DNA from: Alphaproteobacteria bacterium
GTDB taxonomy: Bacteria > Pseudomonadota > Alphaproteobacteria > Micropepsales > Micropepsaceae
Assembly (NCBI GenBank): GCA_019245415.1
Contig: JAFARO010000017.1
Location: 1 to 64,000 of the forward strand
Length of the DNA: 64,000 bases
Direction of reading: 5' to 3'
Notes under the pieces: generated by a model
The model's database searches: none
What the model saw: only the letters and a program-made list of their open reading frames with translations
Told to the model about the DNA's origin: nothing
Program-made: the position numbers and the translations under genes
In this document: positions 19,371 through 27,252 of the stretch, piece after piece
How the letters are laid out: each line of letters begins with the position of its first letter
How positions within the stretch are numbered: the stretch's first letter is position 1

Positions 19371-19456
19371 GCGTCATCCTGAGGTGCCCGCCCGCATGCT
19401 TCGAGGCTCGCTTCGCTCGCACCTCAGCATGACGCGGGCGGGCCTCGAAGGATGAC
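19371..19456. repeat. REP-like palindromic element between paired acyl-CoA dehydrogenase genes
   Basis: GCGTCATCCTGAGGTGC (19371-19387) and GCACCTCAGCATGACGC (19419-19435) are inverted copies with 16 of 17 matches. A second, overlapping pairing involves GCCCGCCCGC and GCGGGCGGGC, and GCTTCGAGGC pairs with GCCTCGAAG. TCCTGAGGTGC/CCTCGAAGGATGA words of this kind recur as dispersed palindromes in alphaproteobacterial chromosomes. It occupies nearly the whole spacer. Confidence 0.72.
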
Positions 19457-19484
19457 CCCACAAAAAAGAAACGGATAACCCATC

Positions 19485-20564
19485 ATGGCCGTCTTCAGCG
19501 AAGAGCAAACGATGTTGCGCGACGCCGCGAAAGCGTGGGTCGCGGAGAAATCCCCGGTCGCCGCGTTCCGCAAGCTGCGCGACGCCGGCAATCCGGACGG
19601 CTTCGATCGCGGCGTGTGGCGCGAGATGGCCGAGATGGGATGGACCGGCATCCTTATTCCGGAGGCGTACGGCGGCACGGGATTGGGCCATCTCACGCTC
19701 GGCATCGTGCTGGAAGAGACCGGCCGCAACTTGACCGCCTCGCCGCTGGTTTCGACCGCGCTGGCCGCCGCCAGCGCGATCCTGCTGGGTGGCAGCGAAG
19801 CGCAGAAGCAGACCTGGCTGCCGCGCATTGCCGACGGCTCTGTGGTCGCAGCCTTCGCGGTGGATGAGGGGCCGCACCATCACCCGGACGTTCTCGAGAT
19901 CCGCGTCGACAAGCGCGGTTCGACAGCTTTGCTCACCGGCAAGAAGCACTTCGTCGCCGAGGGCGGCAGCGCCGATCTCATCATTGTCGCGGCGAAGGAC
20001 GGTTTGTATCTCGTGGAGGGCGAGGCCAAGGGGCTGACCCGTCAACGCCTGCACAGCCTCGATTCCCGCGGCTTCGCCAACCTCACCTTCGAAGCCGTGG
20101 AGTCGGAACCGCTGGGCGACATCGCGGGTCCCGTGCTCGACCGCACGCGCGCGGGCCTCGCCGCCGAGATGCTGGGCATGGCGACGCAGGCATTCGAGAC
20201 CACGCTCGACTACCTCAAGACCCGCACCCAGTTCGGCCAGCTGATCGGCACCTTCCAGGCGCTGCAGCATCGCGCGGCCAAGATGTATACCGACCTCGAG
20301 CTCACCCGCTCCTGTGTCGAAGCCGCGCTGAGCGCCGTCGACAACAACGCCAACGACGCGGCCCAGCTCGCCGCCCTCGCCAAAGCCAAGGCGGGCGAGA
20401 CCCTGCATCTGGTCACCAACGAGATGGTGCAGATGCATGGCGGCATCGGCATGACAGACGCGCACGATGCGGGCCTCTATCTCAAGCGCGCGCGCGTGGT
20501 GGAGGCGCTGTACGGCAACGCCGCTTTCCACCGCGACCGCTACGCCACGCTTCTGGGGTACTGA
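19485..20564 (+). CDS. Acyl-CoA dehydrogenase, small-type partner subunit
   Basis: A 359-residue member of the acyl-CoA dehydrogenase family. It opens with MAVFSEEQTMLRDAAKAWVAE and carries GWTGILIPEAYGGTGLGHLTL, a degenerate middle domain, and the C-terminal helical bundle TRTQFGQLIGTFQALQHRAAKMYTD and EMVQMHGGIGMTDAHDAGLYLKRA. The middle FAD loop of the partner (SEPGAGSD) is not conserved: the equivalent reads VDEGPHHHPDVLE. This fits a partner in a heteromeric enzyme in which only one half of each active site binds flavin fully. Confidence 0.88.
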   Translation: MAVFSEEQTMLRDAAKAWVAEKSPVAAFRKLRDAGNPDGFDRGVWREMAEMGWTGILIPEAYGGTGLGHLTLGIVLEETGRNLTASPLVSTALAAASAILLGGSEAQKQTWLPRIADGSVVAAFAVDEGPHHHPDVLEIRVDKRGSTALLTGKKHFVAEGGSADLIIVAAKDGLYLVEGEAKGLTRQRLHSLDSRGFANLTFEAVESEPLGDIAGPVLDRTRAGLAAEMLGMATQAFETTLDYLKTRTQFGQLIGTFQALQHRAAKMYTDLELTRSCVEAALSAVDNNANDAAQLAALAKAKAGETLHLVTNEMVQMHGGIGMTDAHDAGLYLKRARVVEALYGNAAFHRDRYATLLGY

Positions 20565-20567
20565 GCC

Positions 20568-22133
20568 ATGCTCGCGGCGGCAATTGTCGGCGGCTTGCTG
20601 TTCCAAGGCCAGCTCGTCCTGGACAGCCAGCCGGGCAGCTTCACGGTCGTCAAGGACCCCTACGGCCTCGCGGGCGCGCCGGGCGCGCAGACGCTTCCGC
20701 CATTCGATTTCGCGTTCGTGCAGGCGGGGCACGCGCTAATTCCCATGCAGCGCGGCGCGATCCCCAGCACGCATCCGATGTGGGAGTTCGTGCTGGAACC
20801 CGGTTCGGTCCACAAGGATACCGACGGCTTTGCGCGCGCGGCCCTTCCCTTTTCGCTGGAGGAGCGCAACCAGAACTGCATGCATCAAGGCACCTTGACG
20901 TTCCGCTTCAAGGCCGACGGCACGGTCGCTGACGCCCATGTCGACATCTCCGCCGAGACCTGCGCCTATTTCCAATTCAACATGACGGGCGACATCGCCG
21001 CGCATTACGTTCCCGGCACGGTCGAAGGCGCTTCCGACGCGATCAAGGCCTACAAGCGCGAAGAGGCGGCACGGCTGCCGCAAAAGACCTTCACGGCGCT
21101 CAAGCGCAAATATCCCGGCATCGACATCACGGCATTCGGCTCAGGCGTGGCGCCCGAGGATATGTCGCTCTACGGCCTCGTCCTGGACGGCGTGAACTAT
21201 GTCGGCGGCTGCCAGACGCGTGACGGCACCTATCCGTTCTGCGCGCGGATGGATCTGCCGTCCTATTCCGTCGCCAAATCGGTATTCGCCAGCATGATGA
21301 CGATGCGGCTGGCGCAGCTTTACAAGGGCGCCGCGCAGCAGCACATCGCGCCCTTCGTGCCGCCCTGCGCCGCGAACGGGACCTGGAATGACGTCACCTT
21401 CGCCCAGACGCTGGACATGGCGACCGGCAATTACAACTCCAACCTCTTCGAGGTGGACGAGTTTTCGCCGGATATGAGCGTGTTTCTCCTAAGCGACACG
21501 CATGACGGCAAGATCGGCTTCTCCTGCACGCATTATCCGCGCAAATCCGCGCCCGGCACGGTGTGGGTCTATCACACCGCCGACACCTACACGCTGGGCA
21601 CGGCGCTGCGCGCCTATTACGCGGCCCAGTCGGGATCGGACGGCGATTTCGTCGAGGACCTTCTGATTGCGCCGATATGGAATCCCCTGAATCTCCATCC
21701 CGGACTGGACGTGGTGCGCCGCACTTACGATTCGACGGCTCAACCTTTCGCCGGCTACGGACTGACGCTCACGGCCGACGATGTCGCCAAGCTTTCGATC
21801 TTCCTGAACGACGATCACGGCATGCGCGGCGGCCGTGCGGTGCTGGACCAGACGATGCTGTCCGCCGCCCTGCAGCAGACGCCGGGCGATACCGGCCTCG
21901 AGGCGGGATCGGCCGATCTGCGCTATCACTACGGCTTCTGGGCCTGGAATGCGCAGGCGACGCTGGGCTGCAGCGCGCCGGCCTGGATTCCCTTCATGTC
22001 GGGCTATGGCGGCATCGTGGTCGCGCTGCTGCCCGATGGACTGACCTATTATTTCTTCAGCGACGGCAACAGCTTCGACTTTTCGCGCGCGGCCGTGGAG
22101 GCTGACAAGATCAGGCCGATCTGCGCTAAATAG
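20568..22133 (+). CDS. Beta-lactamase-fold serine hydrolase
   Basis: A 521-residue protein with a class C beta-lactamase/esterase-like core. The SxxK nucleophile motif is Ser234-Val-Ala-Lys237 in PSYSVAKSVFASMM; a Tyr-containing second motif is probably in VWVYHTADTY, and the C-terminal part has GFWAWNAQATLGC and MSGYGGIVVALLPDG. The first 230 residues are an unrecognised domain with paired cysteines (Cys104/Cys132, Cys215/Cys225). The N-terminus MLAAAIVGGLLFQGQLV is hydrophobic and could be a signal anchor. It starts three bases after the acyl-CoA dehydrogenase stop, so it is in that operon. The substrate is unknown. Confidence 0.75.
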   Translation: MLAAAIVGGLLFQGQLVLDSQPGSFTVVKDPYGLAGAPGAQTLPPFDFAFVQAGHALIPMQRGAIPSTHPMWEFVLEPGSVHKDTDGFARAALPFSLEERNQNCMHQGTLTFRFKADGTVADAHVDISAETCAYFQFNMTGDIAAHYVPGTVEGASDAIKAYKREEAARLPQKTFTALKRKYPGIDITAFGSGVAPEDMSLYGLVLDGVNYVGGCQTRDGTYPFCARMDLPSYSVAKSVFASMMTMRLAQLYKGAAQQHIAPFVPPCAANGTWNDVTFAQTLDMATGNYNSNLFEVDEFSPDMSVFLLSDTHDGKIGFSCTHYPRKSAPGTVWVYHTADTYTLGTALRAYYAAQSGSDGDFVEDLLIAPIWNPLNLHPGLDVVRRTYDSTAQPFAGYGLTLTADDVAKLSIFLNDDHGMRGGRAVLDQTMLSAALQQTPGDTGLEAGSADLRYHYGFWAWNAQATLGCSAPAWIPFMSGYGGIVVALLPDGLTYYFFSDGNSFDFSRAAVEADKIRPICAK

Positions 22134-22136
22134 CCC

Positions 22137-23759
22137 ATGGCAACCCTGGATGCCCGCCGCGAGCAGATGTTCCCGACGCTCTCGGCGGCGGAGATCGATC
22201 GGCTGCGCCGCTTCGGCGAGCCTAAACGCTTCCGCAAAGGCGAGTTCCTGCTGCGCGCGGGTGAAGAATCGCACGGGCTGACCCTGATCCTTTCCGGCGA
22301 GGTGCAGGTCAAGCCGCACGAGCGCAATCGCCAAGACGAGGTCATCGTGACCTATGGCCCGGGCTCGTTCATGGGCGAGCTGGCGCAGCTTTCCGGCCGG
22401 CCGGCGCTGGTGGATGCCATCGCGCAGAGCGACGTCGAGGCCGTCGCCATTGCGCCGGCGCGGCTGCGCGAGCTGCTGGTCGCCGAAGCCGAGATCGGCG
22501 AAAAGATCATGCGCGCGCTGATCCTGCGCCGCGTCAAGCTTATCGAAGAAAATGTCGGTGGGCCGGTGATCGTGGGCGACGTCGCCGATCGCGACGTCCT
22601 GCGGCTGGAGAATTTCCTGAGCCGCAACGGCCATCCGTTCCAGGTGATCGACGACGACGAAACCGACGCGGAGCTGCTGATGGAGAGATTCCATCTGACG
22701 CGGCGCGAGCTTCCGATCGTCGTCTGCATGGACGGCCGCGTATTGCGCAATCCGAGCGAGAACCAGCTGGCGCGGTGCCTGGGCCTTACCCACGCCATCG
22801 ATCAGAACAGGATCTACGACGTCGCCATCATCGGCGCCGGGCCGGCGGGACTGGCCGCGGCGGTCTATGCCACCTCCGAGGGGCTGGACACGATCGTGCT
22901 CGACTGCCGCGCCTTCGGCGGACAAGCCGGCGCTTCGGCGCGGATCGAGAATTATCTCGGATTTCCGACCGGCATCTCCGGGCTGGCGCTGATGGCGCGG
23001 GCCTACAATCAGGCGCAGAAATTCGGCACCGAGATGGCGATCCCGGAAGAGGCGGTACGCTTGAACGAGGAGAGCGGCAACTACGCGTTCGCATTGCGGC
23101 ATGGACAAGCGGTCCGTGCCCGCGCCGCGGTGATCGCGACCGGCGCGGAATACCGCCGTCTCGACATCGCCGGCAGCGCGCAATATGAGGGCGCGCATGT
23201 GCATTACTGGGCCTCGCCGCTGGAGGCGCGGCTCTGCGCCGGCGAGGAAGTGGCCTTGGTCGGCGCCGGGAATTCCGCCGGCCAGGCAGCGGTCTTCCTG
23301 GCGAGCCATGCGCGAAAGGTCTGGATGATCGTGCGCGGCAAGGGGCTCGACGCCACCATGTCGCGCTATCTCTGCGACCGCATTGCCGCCCAGCCCAACA
23401 TCGAGGTCCTGACGCAGACGGAAGTGGTCGGGCTTTCCGGCGATAACGGCGTGCTGGAGAAGGTGCGCTGGCGCCATCGCGGCGACGGCCGCGAGACCGA
23501 GCGCGCCATCCACCACCTCTTCCTGTTGATCGGCGCCGCCCCGAACACCGCCTGGCTCGCCGAATGCGGCCTTGCCCGCGACAGAAGGGGGTTCCTGCTC
23601 ACCGAGAATTTGATGACCGACAGGCGCGGCATCTTCGCCATCGGCGATGTGCGTTCCGGATCGGTCAAGCGCGTCGCGGCCGCCGTCGGGGAAGGCGCCC
23701 AGGTCGTCGCCGCGATCCATGCCTATCTTGCCCGGCGGGAGAACGCCGATGGCCGCTAG
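22137..23759 (+). CDS. cNMP-binding domain / thioredoxin-reductase-like flavoprotein fusion
   Basis: A 540-residue fusion. Residues 1-135 form a cyclic-nucleotide-binding-type domain (FRKGEFLLRAGEESHGLTLILSG, GSFMGELAQLSGRPALVDA). Residues about 141-220 look like a glutaredoxin-type insert (NFLSRNGHPFQVIDDDE, LPIVVCMDGRVLRNPS). Residues 226-540 are a thioredoxin-reductase-fold flavoprotein with FAD loop IIGAGPAGLAAA, NAD(P) loop VGAGNSAGQAAVFLA and GIFAIGDVRSGSVKRVAAAVGEG. The redox CxxC of true TrxR is missing: the site reads HYWASPLEARLC. It is three bases after the preceding stop and overlaps the zinc-finger gene by 11 bp, implying a functional pair. Confidence 0.88.
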   Translation: MATLDARREQMFPTLSAAEIDRLRRFGEPKRFRKGEFLLRAGEESHGLTLILSGEVQVKPHERNRQDEVIVTYGPGSFMGELAQLSGRPALVDAIAQSDVEAVAIAPARLRELLVAEAEIGEKIMRALILRRVKLIEENVGGPVIVGDVADRDVLRLENFLSRNGHPFQVIDDDETDAELLMERFHLTRRELPIVVCMDGRVLRNPSENQLARCLGLTHAIDQNRIYDVAIIGAGPAGLAAAVYATSEGLDTIVLDCRAFGGQAGASARIENYLGFPTGISGLALMARAYNQAQKFGTEMAIPEEAVRLNEESGNYAFALRHGQAVRARAAVIATGAEYRRLDIAGSAQYEGAHVHYWASPLEARLCAGEEVALVGAGNSAGQAAVFLASHARKVWMIVRGKGLDATMSRYLCDRIAAQPNIEVLTQTEVVGLSGDNGVLEKVRWRHRGDGRETERAIHHLFLLIGAAPNTAWLAECGLARDRRGFLLTENLMTDRRGIFAIGDVRSGSVKRVAAAVGEGAQVVAAIHAYLARRENADGR

Positions 23760-24057
23760 CTGCTCTCATCTCGACACCATCCGCACGGTCACGCCGAGCG
23801 CGCTGGGCTGCGAGGACTGCCTGAAGATCGGCTCGCCCTGGGCGCATCTGCGATTGTGCCGCAGCTGCGGCCATGTCGGCTGCTGCGATTCCTCGCCCCA
23901 CCGGCACGCCACCAAGCATTTCCACGCCACCCGACACCCTATCATCGAAGGCTACGATCCGCCGGAGGGCTGGGGCTGGTGCTATGTCGACGAGGTGATG
24001 TTCGACCTCTTTGGCAACACGACGCCGCAGCGCGGACCCATCCCGCGCTTCGTTTGA
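23749..24057 (+). CDS. UBP-type (ZnF-UBP) zinc finger protein
   Basis: A 102-residue protein dominated by a UBP-type zinc finger: Cys5-x-His7, Cys21-x2-Cys24, then LRLCRSCGHVGCCDSS with Cys37, Cys40 and Cys45-Cys46, and HRHATKHFHATRHPIIEGY. The tail GWGWCYVDEVMFDLF is also typical. In eukaryotes this fold binds the ubiquitin C-terminus; bacterial stand-alone copies have unknown partners. The ATG lies inside the end of the flavoprotein gene (11-bp overlap). That fits the recurrent pairing of such fingers with thioredoxin-reductase-like proteins and suggests a shared redox or signalling role. Confidence 0.9.
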   Translation: MAASCSHLDTIRTVTPSALGCEDCLKIGSPWAHLRLCRSCGHVGCCDSSPHRHATKHFHATRHPIIEGYDPPEGWGWCYVDEVMFDLFGNTTPQRGPIPRFV

Positions 24058-24070
24058 CGGCAGTGCGCTC

Positions 24071-25210
24071 CTAGAAATCCGCGCTCGGCGGCAGCGCGGC
24101 GCGCAGGCGCCGGGCGAAGGCGGCGAGGCAGGTCTCGGCGGGGGACAGCGGCCCGCTCACATAGCTCGACGATTCCATGCCCTGCTGCACCCGCGCGACC
24201 AGCACCGTGTCCTCGGCATTGACCTGGCGGTTGATGCGCCAGTTGAGATAGCGCGCCGCTTTCACCTCGCGCCGCCCATCGGGGCGGACATAGGCGATCT
24301 CGCGGATCAGCGTCTGCTTGGGCGATACCGGGACGAACTGCATGAAGTCGACCTGGTCGGGATAGACGTCGAAGGCGATGTTCGGCCAGAGCCGGTAGTA
24401 GCTCCACAGCCTGCGCCGCTCTTTCGGCAGATGATCGAAGCGATCGAGCAAAGACTGGTACGCGCGCTCGGTGCGATTGGCCGACGGCTTGTCGCCGATC
24501 CGGCCCTCCATCTTGTCGACCCAGGGCTGCGCCTCGAGCCGGTAGCTCGATCCGAACAGCCTGGTCAGTCCCGGATGGGCCACCGGAATGTGAAGACCGT
24601 CGCCGTAATTGTCGGCGATGTTCTTCCAGTTCACCGGGCGGGGGCGCAGCGTCACGCGTCCCTGCGGCACGAGCTGTTCGAAGCCATGCGCAGCGATCTC
24701 GGCGTCATAAGGCGCCATCATCTCGGCGACAGGCGGCAGGCCCTTTTTAATCCGTACAAAGACGAATCCGCGCCAGATCTCCTGTTCGAGGGGCACGAGG
24801 CCGTGACGATCGCGATCAAGGCTGGTGAAATCCTGCCAGGGCGGCACCGATTTCAGCGTGCCGTCGAGAGAATAGCTCCAGGCGTGATAGGGGCAGACGA
24901 GGCGATGCCCGCAATTTCCCTTGTCGCCGTCGGCCAGGCGCGAGGCGCGGTGGCGGCAGACATTGTGGAAGCTGCGCAGCACGCCGTCCTGCCCGCGCAA
25001 GGTGACGAAGCGTTCGCCCAGGATGTCGAGGGTGTGATAGTCGCCGGCGTCGGGCACGTCGCTCGAATGGCAGACGATGTGCCAGCTGGCGGCGAAGAGA
25101 TGCCGCCGCTCGGCCTCAAAGACGTCCGCGTCGAGGTAGAGGCGCGCGGGAAGACTGTGTTGTTGCCGTGCGTCCAAGCTCTCCCCCCTTTTGCGGGAAA
25201 AATCGTACAT
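24071..25210 (-). CDS. Rieske-type ring-hydroxylating oxygenase, alpha subunit
   Basis: A 379-residue non-heme iron oxygenase. The Rieske [2Fe-2S] ligands are Cys85-x-His87 (NVCRHRAS) and Cys106-x2-His109 (VCPYHAWSYS). The mononuclear iron site includes His207 and His212 in NIADNYGDGLHIPVAHPG. The fold and length match alpha subunits acting on aromatic or quaternary-amine substrates. No reductase or small subunit is adjacent, so electron partners must be elsewhere. The ATG at 25210 has no clear Shine-Dalgarno; an in-frame TTG at 25177 follows a strong GGGGGGAG and is an alternative start. tRNA-Ser lies 38 bp upstream on the same strand. Confidence 0.88.
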   Translation of the reverse strand: MYDFSRKRGESLDARQQHSLPARLYLDADVFEAERRHLFAASWHIVCHSSDVPDAGDYHTLDILGERFVTLRGQDGVLRSFHNVCRHRASRLADGDKGNCGHRLVCPYHAWSYSLDGTLKSVPPWQDFTSLDRDRHGLVPLEQEIWRGFVFVRIKKGLPPVAEMMAPYDAEIAAHGFEQLVPQGRVTLRPRPVNWKNIADNYGDGLHIPVAHPGLTRLFGSSYRLEAQPWVDKMEGRIGDKPSANRTERAYQSLLDRFDHLPKERRRLWSYYRLWPNIAFDVYPDQVDFMQFVPVSPKQTLIREIAYVRPDGRREVKAARYLNWRINRQVNAEDTVLVARVQQGMESSSYVSGPLSPAETCLAAFARRLRAALPPSADF

Positions 25211-25246
25211 GCCGGCCGGGGACGGAGCAAAAGCGCATATGCGGAA

Positions 25247-25338
<92 letters not shown>

Positions 25339-25391
25339 GCAGGCGGGCCGTGACATAGTGGGGTTTGCGCGCGGAGGCAAGTTCGGCGGGC

Positions 25392-26360
25392 TTAGACCCC
25401 GTCCGGATTCTTGAGCATCTCAGGCGCCTTCTGGGTGGGGCCATCGAACTCGCAGACCAGCCCGTCCGGCTCGAAGCGCATGTTGAGGGGGGCGCCGCCG
25501 AGCTCGGCATCGAGAATGCTCTGGATCAGCCGCGTGCCGAAGCCGGTGCTCTGCGGCGCATGCACGGGCGGCCCGCCGCGCTCGCGCCAGGTGAGCTGGA
25601 TGCGGCTGCCGTCCTCGCCGACGAGTTGCCAACTGACCTCGACATGGCCATCGGGGACGGAGAGCGCGCCGTACTTGATCGAGTTGGTGATCAGCTCGTG
25701 CATGGCGAGCGTGTAGGCGAGCACCGAGCTCGGATTGAGGAACACCTTGTCGCCCGACAGCACGAAGCGATCGGTCATGTGGAAGACCTGCGCCGCGCCG
25801 GTGACGATCTCGCGGATCTCGCCAAAGTCCCAGCGATTGGCGACCAGCATGTCGTGGCTTTGCGCCACGGCGATGAGGCGCCGCTCGAACTCGCGGAACT
25901 CCTCGGTGTCGTGACAGGATTTGAGGCTGATGCGCGCTAGTCCGCGGATCACGTCGATGGTGTTCTTGACGCGATGATTGAGCTCCCGCAACAGCATCTC
26001 GCGCTGCGTGACGTCGGTGTTGGTCTCGATGACGACACTACCCTCGTCGGCTTCGCCGTCCTCGCCCTTCAGGCGCCAACGGCTCTCCACCCAGATCGTC
26101 TTGCCGTCCTTGCGGCAGCGGCTGAGCAAACCCTGCCAGCAGCTCTCTTTGAGGAGCTTCTGTTCGATGCGCTCCAGAGGTTCGGGAAATCCGGTTTTGA
26201 GGAGCGCGTGCGCATTTTCGCCGACCGCCTCATTCCAGTCGAAGCCGTAGAGCGCCTCCGCGCCTTCGGTCCAATAGGTGATGCGTCCCGAGAAGAGGCG
26301 AATGAAAACAGGCGCCTCTCTCAGGTAATCGATGAATGCCCGTTCCATGATCCGCTCCAC
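25392..26360 (-). CDS. PAS-domain HWE-family sensor histidine kinase
   Basis: A 322-residue soluble kinase. Residues about 10-115 form a PAS sensor domain (FSGRITYWTEGAEALYGFDW, KDGKTIWVESRWRLKGE). The phospho-acceptor is His129 in LLRELNHRVKNTIDVIRGLA. The ATPase part has the N-box HELITNSIKYGALS and a WRERGGPPV-type G1 region with GFGTRLIQ, the Trp-x-Glu marks of the HWE family. No transmembrane segment is present, so the input is cytosolic (a ligand, light or redox state). No response regulator is adjacent; HWE kinases often signal to separate CheY-like or PhyR-type regulators. Confidence 0.92.
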   Translation of the reverse strand: MERIMERAFIDYLREAPVFIRLFSGRITYWTEGAEALYGFDWNEAVGENAHALLKTGFPEPLERIEQKLLKESCWQGLLSRCRKDGKTIWVESRWRLKGEDGEADEGSVVIETNTDVTQREMLLRELNHRVKNTIDVIRGLARISLKSCHDTEEFREFERRLIAVAQSHDMLVANRWDFGEIREIVTGAAQVFHMTDRFVLSGDKVFLNPSSVLAYTLAMHELITNSIKYGALSVPDGHVEVSWQLVGEDGSRIQLTWRERGGPPVHAPQSTGFGTRLIQSILDAELGGAPLNMRFEPDGLVCEFDGPTQKAPEMLKNPDGV

Positions 26361-26399
26361 AATGGGAACGACTCTGGGCCCGAGACGGTTGCACCGCTG

Positions 26400-27224
26400 T
26401 CATTTGGCACCGGAAAGCCAGGAGACGCGCCATTTTTCCGCCATGCCGGCCCCAAGCAGTGGTGCCAGATGTTCCAGTGCTTGGGCCATCTCGTGGTCGA
26501 AGCCGAAGGGCGGATTGACGATCAGAAGACCGCACGCCGTCAGCCTGTCGCCGGGCGGGGCAAGGCGGAATTCGACCCGCAGCAGCTTCGCCGCGCCCTG
26601 CGCCTTGACCTCGCCGCAGAACGCATCGGCCGCGGCCATCGACTTGATGGGAAACCAGATCAGGATCGCCGCGGTCGCAAAGCGCGTCAGCACCGCCTTC
26701 ACCGCGCGCGCCGCCGCGGCGAATTCGTCCGGCGATTCATAGGGCGGATCGATGAGGACCAGGCCGCGACGCTCAGCGGGTGGCAACAGCGCCGGCAACC
26801 GTTGGTAACCGTCGGCTTCGACGGCGCGTGCGCGCTTGAACGGCCGCAGCACCTGCCGCAGCGCCGCGAACTCTTCCGGATGCTTCTCGATCGCGACGAG
26901 GCGGTCCTGCGGCCTGAGCAGCAGAGCCGCGATCAGGGGCGAACCGGGATAGGACGCGGCGCCGAACCGGCTCACCAGCGCGCGATAGCGGCGCACCAAG
27001 TCGGGCCCATCGTCGCGCCTCTGCAGCTTGGCGATGCCCTCTTGCCACTCGCCGCCGCGCCGCGCCTCGTCGCCGGCCAGATCGTAGAGGCCGCGGCCGG
27101 CATGGCTGTCGATCACGGCAAAGCCCGCCTCCTTCCTGCGCAGATGCTCGAGGATGGCCACCAGCGCCAGATGCTTGACCACATCGGCGAAATTGCCGGC
27201 ATGGAAGGCGTGACGATAATTCAT
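26400..27224 (-). CDS. rlmJ: 23S rRNA (adenine-2030-N6)-methyltransferase
   Basis: A 274-residue SAM-dependent enzyme that methylates A2030 of 23S rRNA. It starts MNYRHAFHAGNFADVVKH, a near-invariant RlmJ opening, and carries VIDSHAGRGLYDL (SAM-binding) and the N6-adenine catalytic tetrad in LVLIDPPYES, with PPFGFDHEM near the C-terminus. The length is normal. The start is 28 bp from the divergent membrane-protein gene. Confidence 0.95.
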   Translation of the reverse strand: MNYRHAFHAGNFADVVKHLALVAILEHLRRKEAGFAVIDSHAGRGLYDLAGDEARRGGEWQEGIAKLQRRDDGPDLVRRYRALVSRFGAASYPGSPLIAALLLRPQDRLVAIEKHPEEFAALRQVLRPFKRARAVEADGYQRLPALLPPAERRGLVLIDPPYESPDEFAAAARAVKAVLTRFATAAILIWFPIKSMAAADAFCGEVKAQGAAKLLRVEFRLAPPGDRLTACGLLIVNPPFGFDHEMAQALEHLAPLLGAGMAEKWRVSWLSGAK

Positions 27225-27252
27225 GGCATACTGGATGAAGGGGGGAACAACG

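Noticed and set aside
21489..23720. A minus-strand open frame of about 740 codons
   Set aside because: It is antisense to the serine hydrolase and the cNMP/flavoprotein genes, which have clear motifs; the antisense translation has none.
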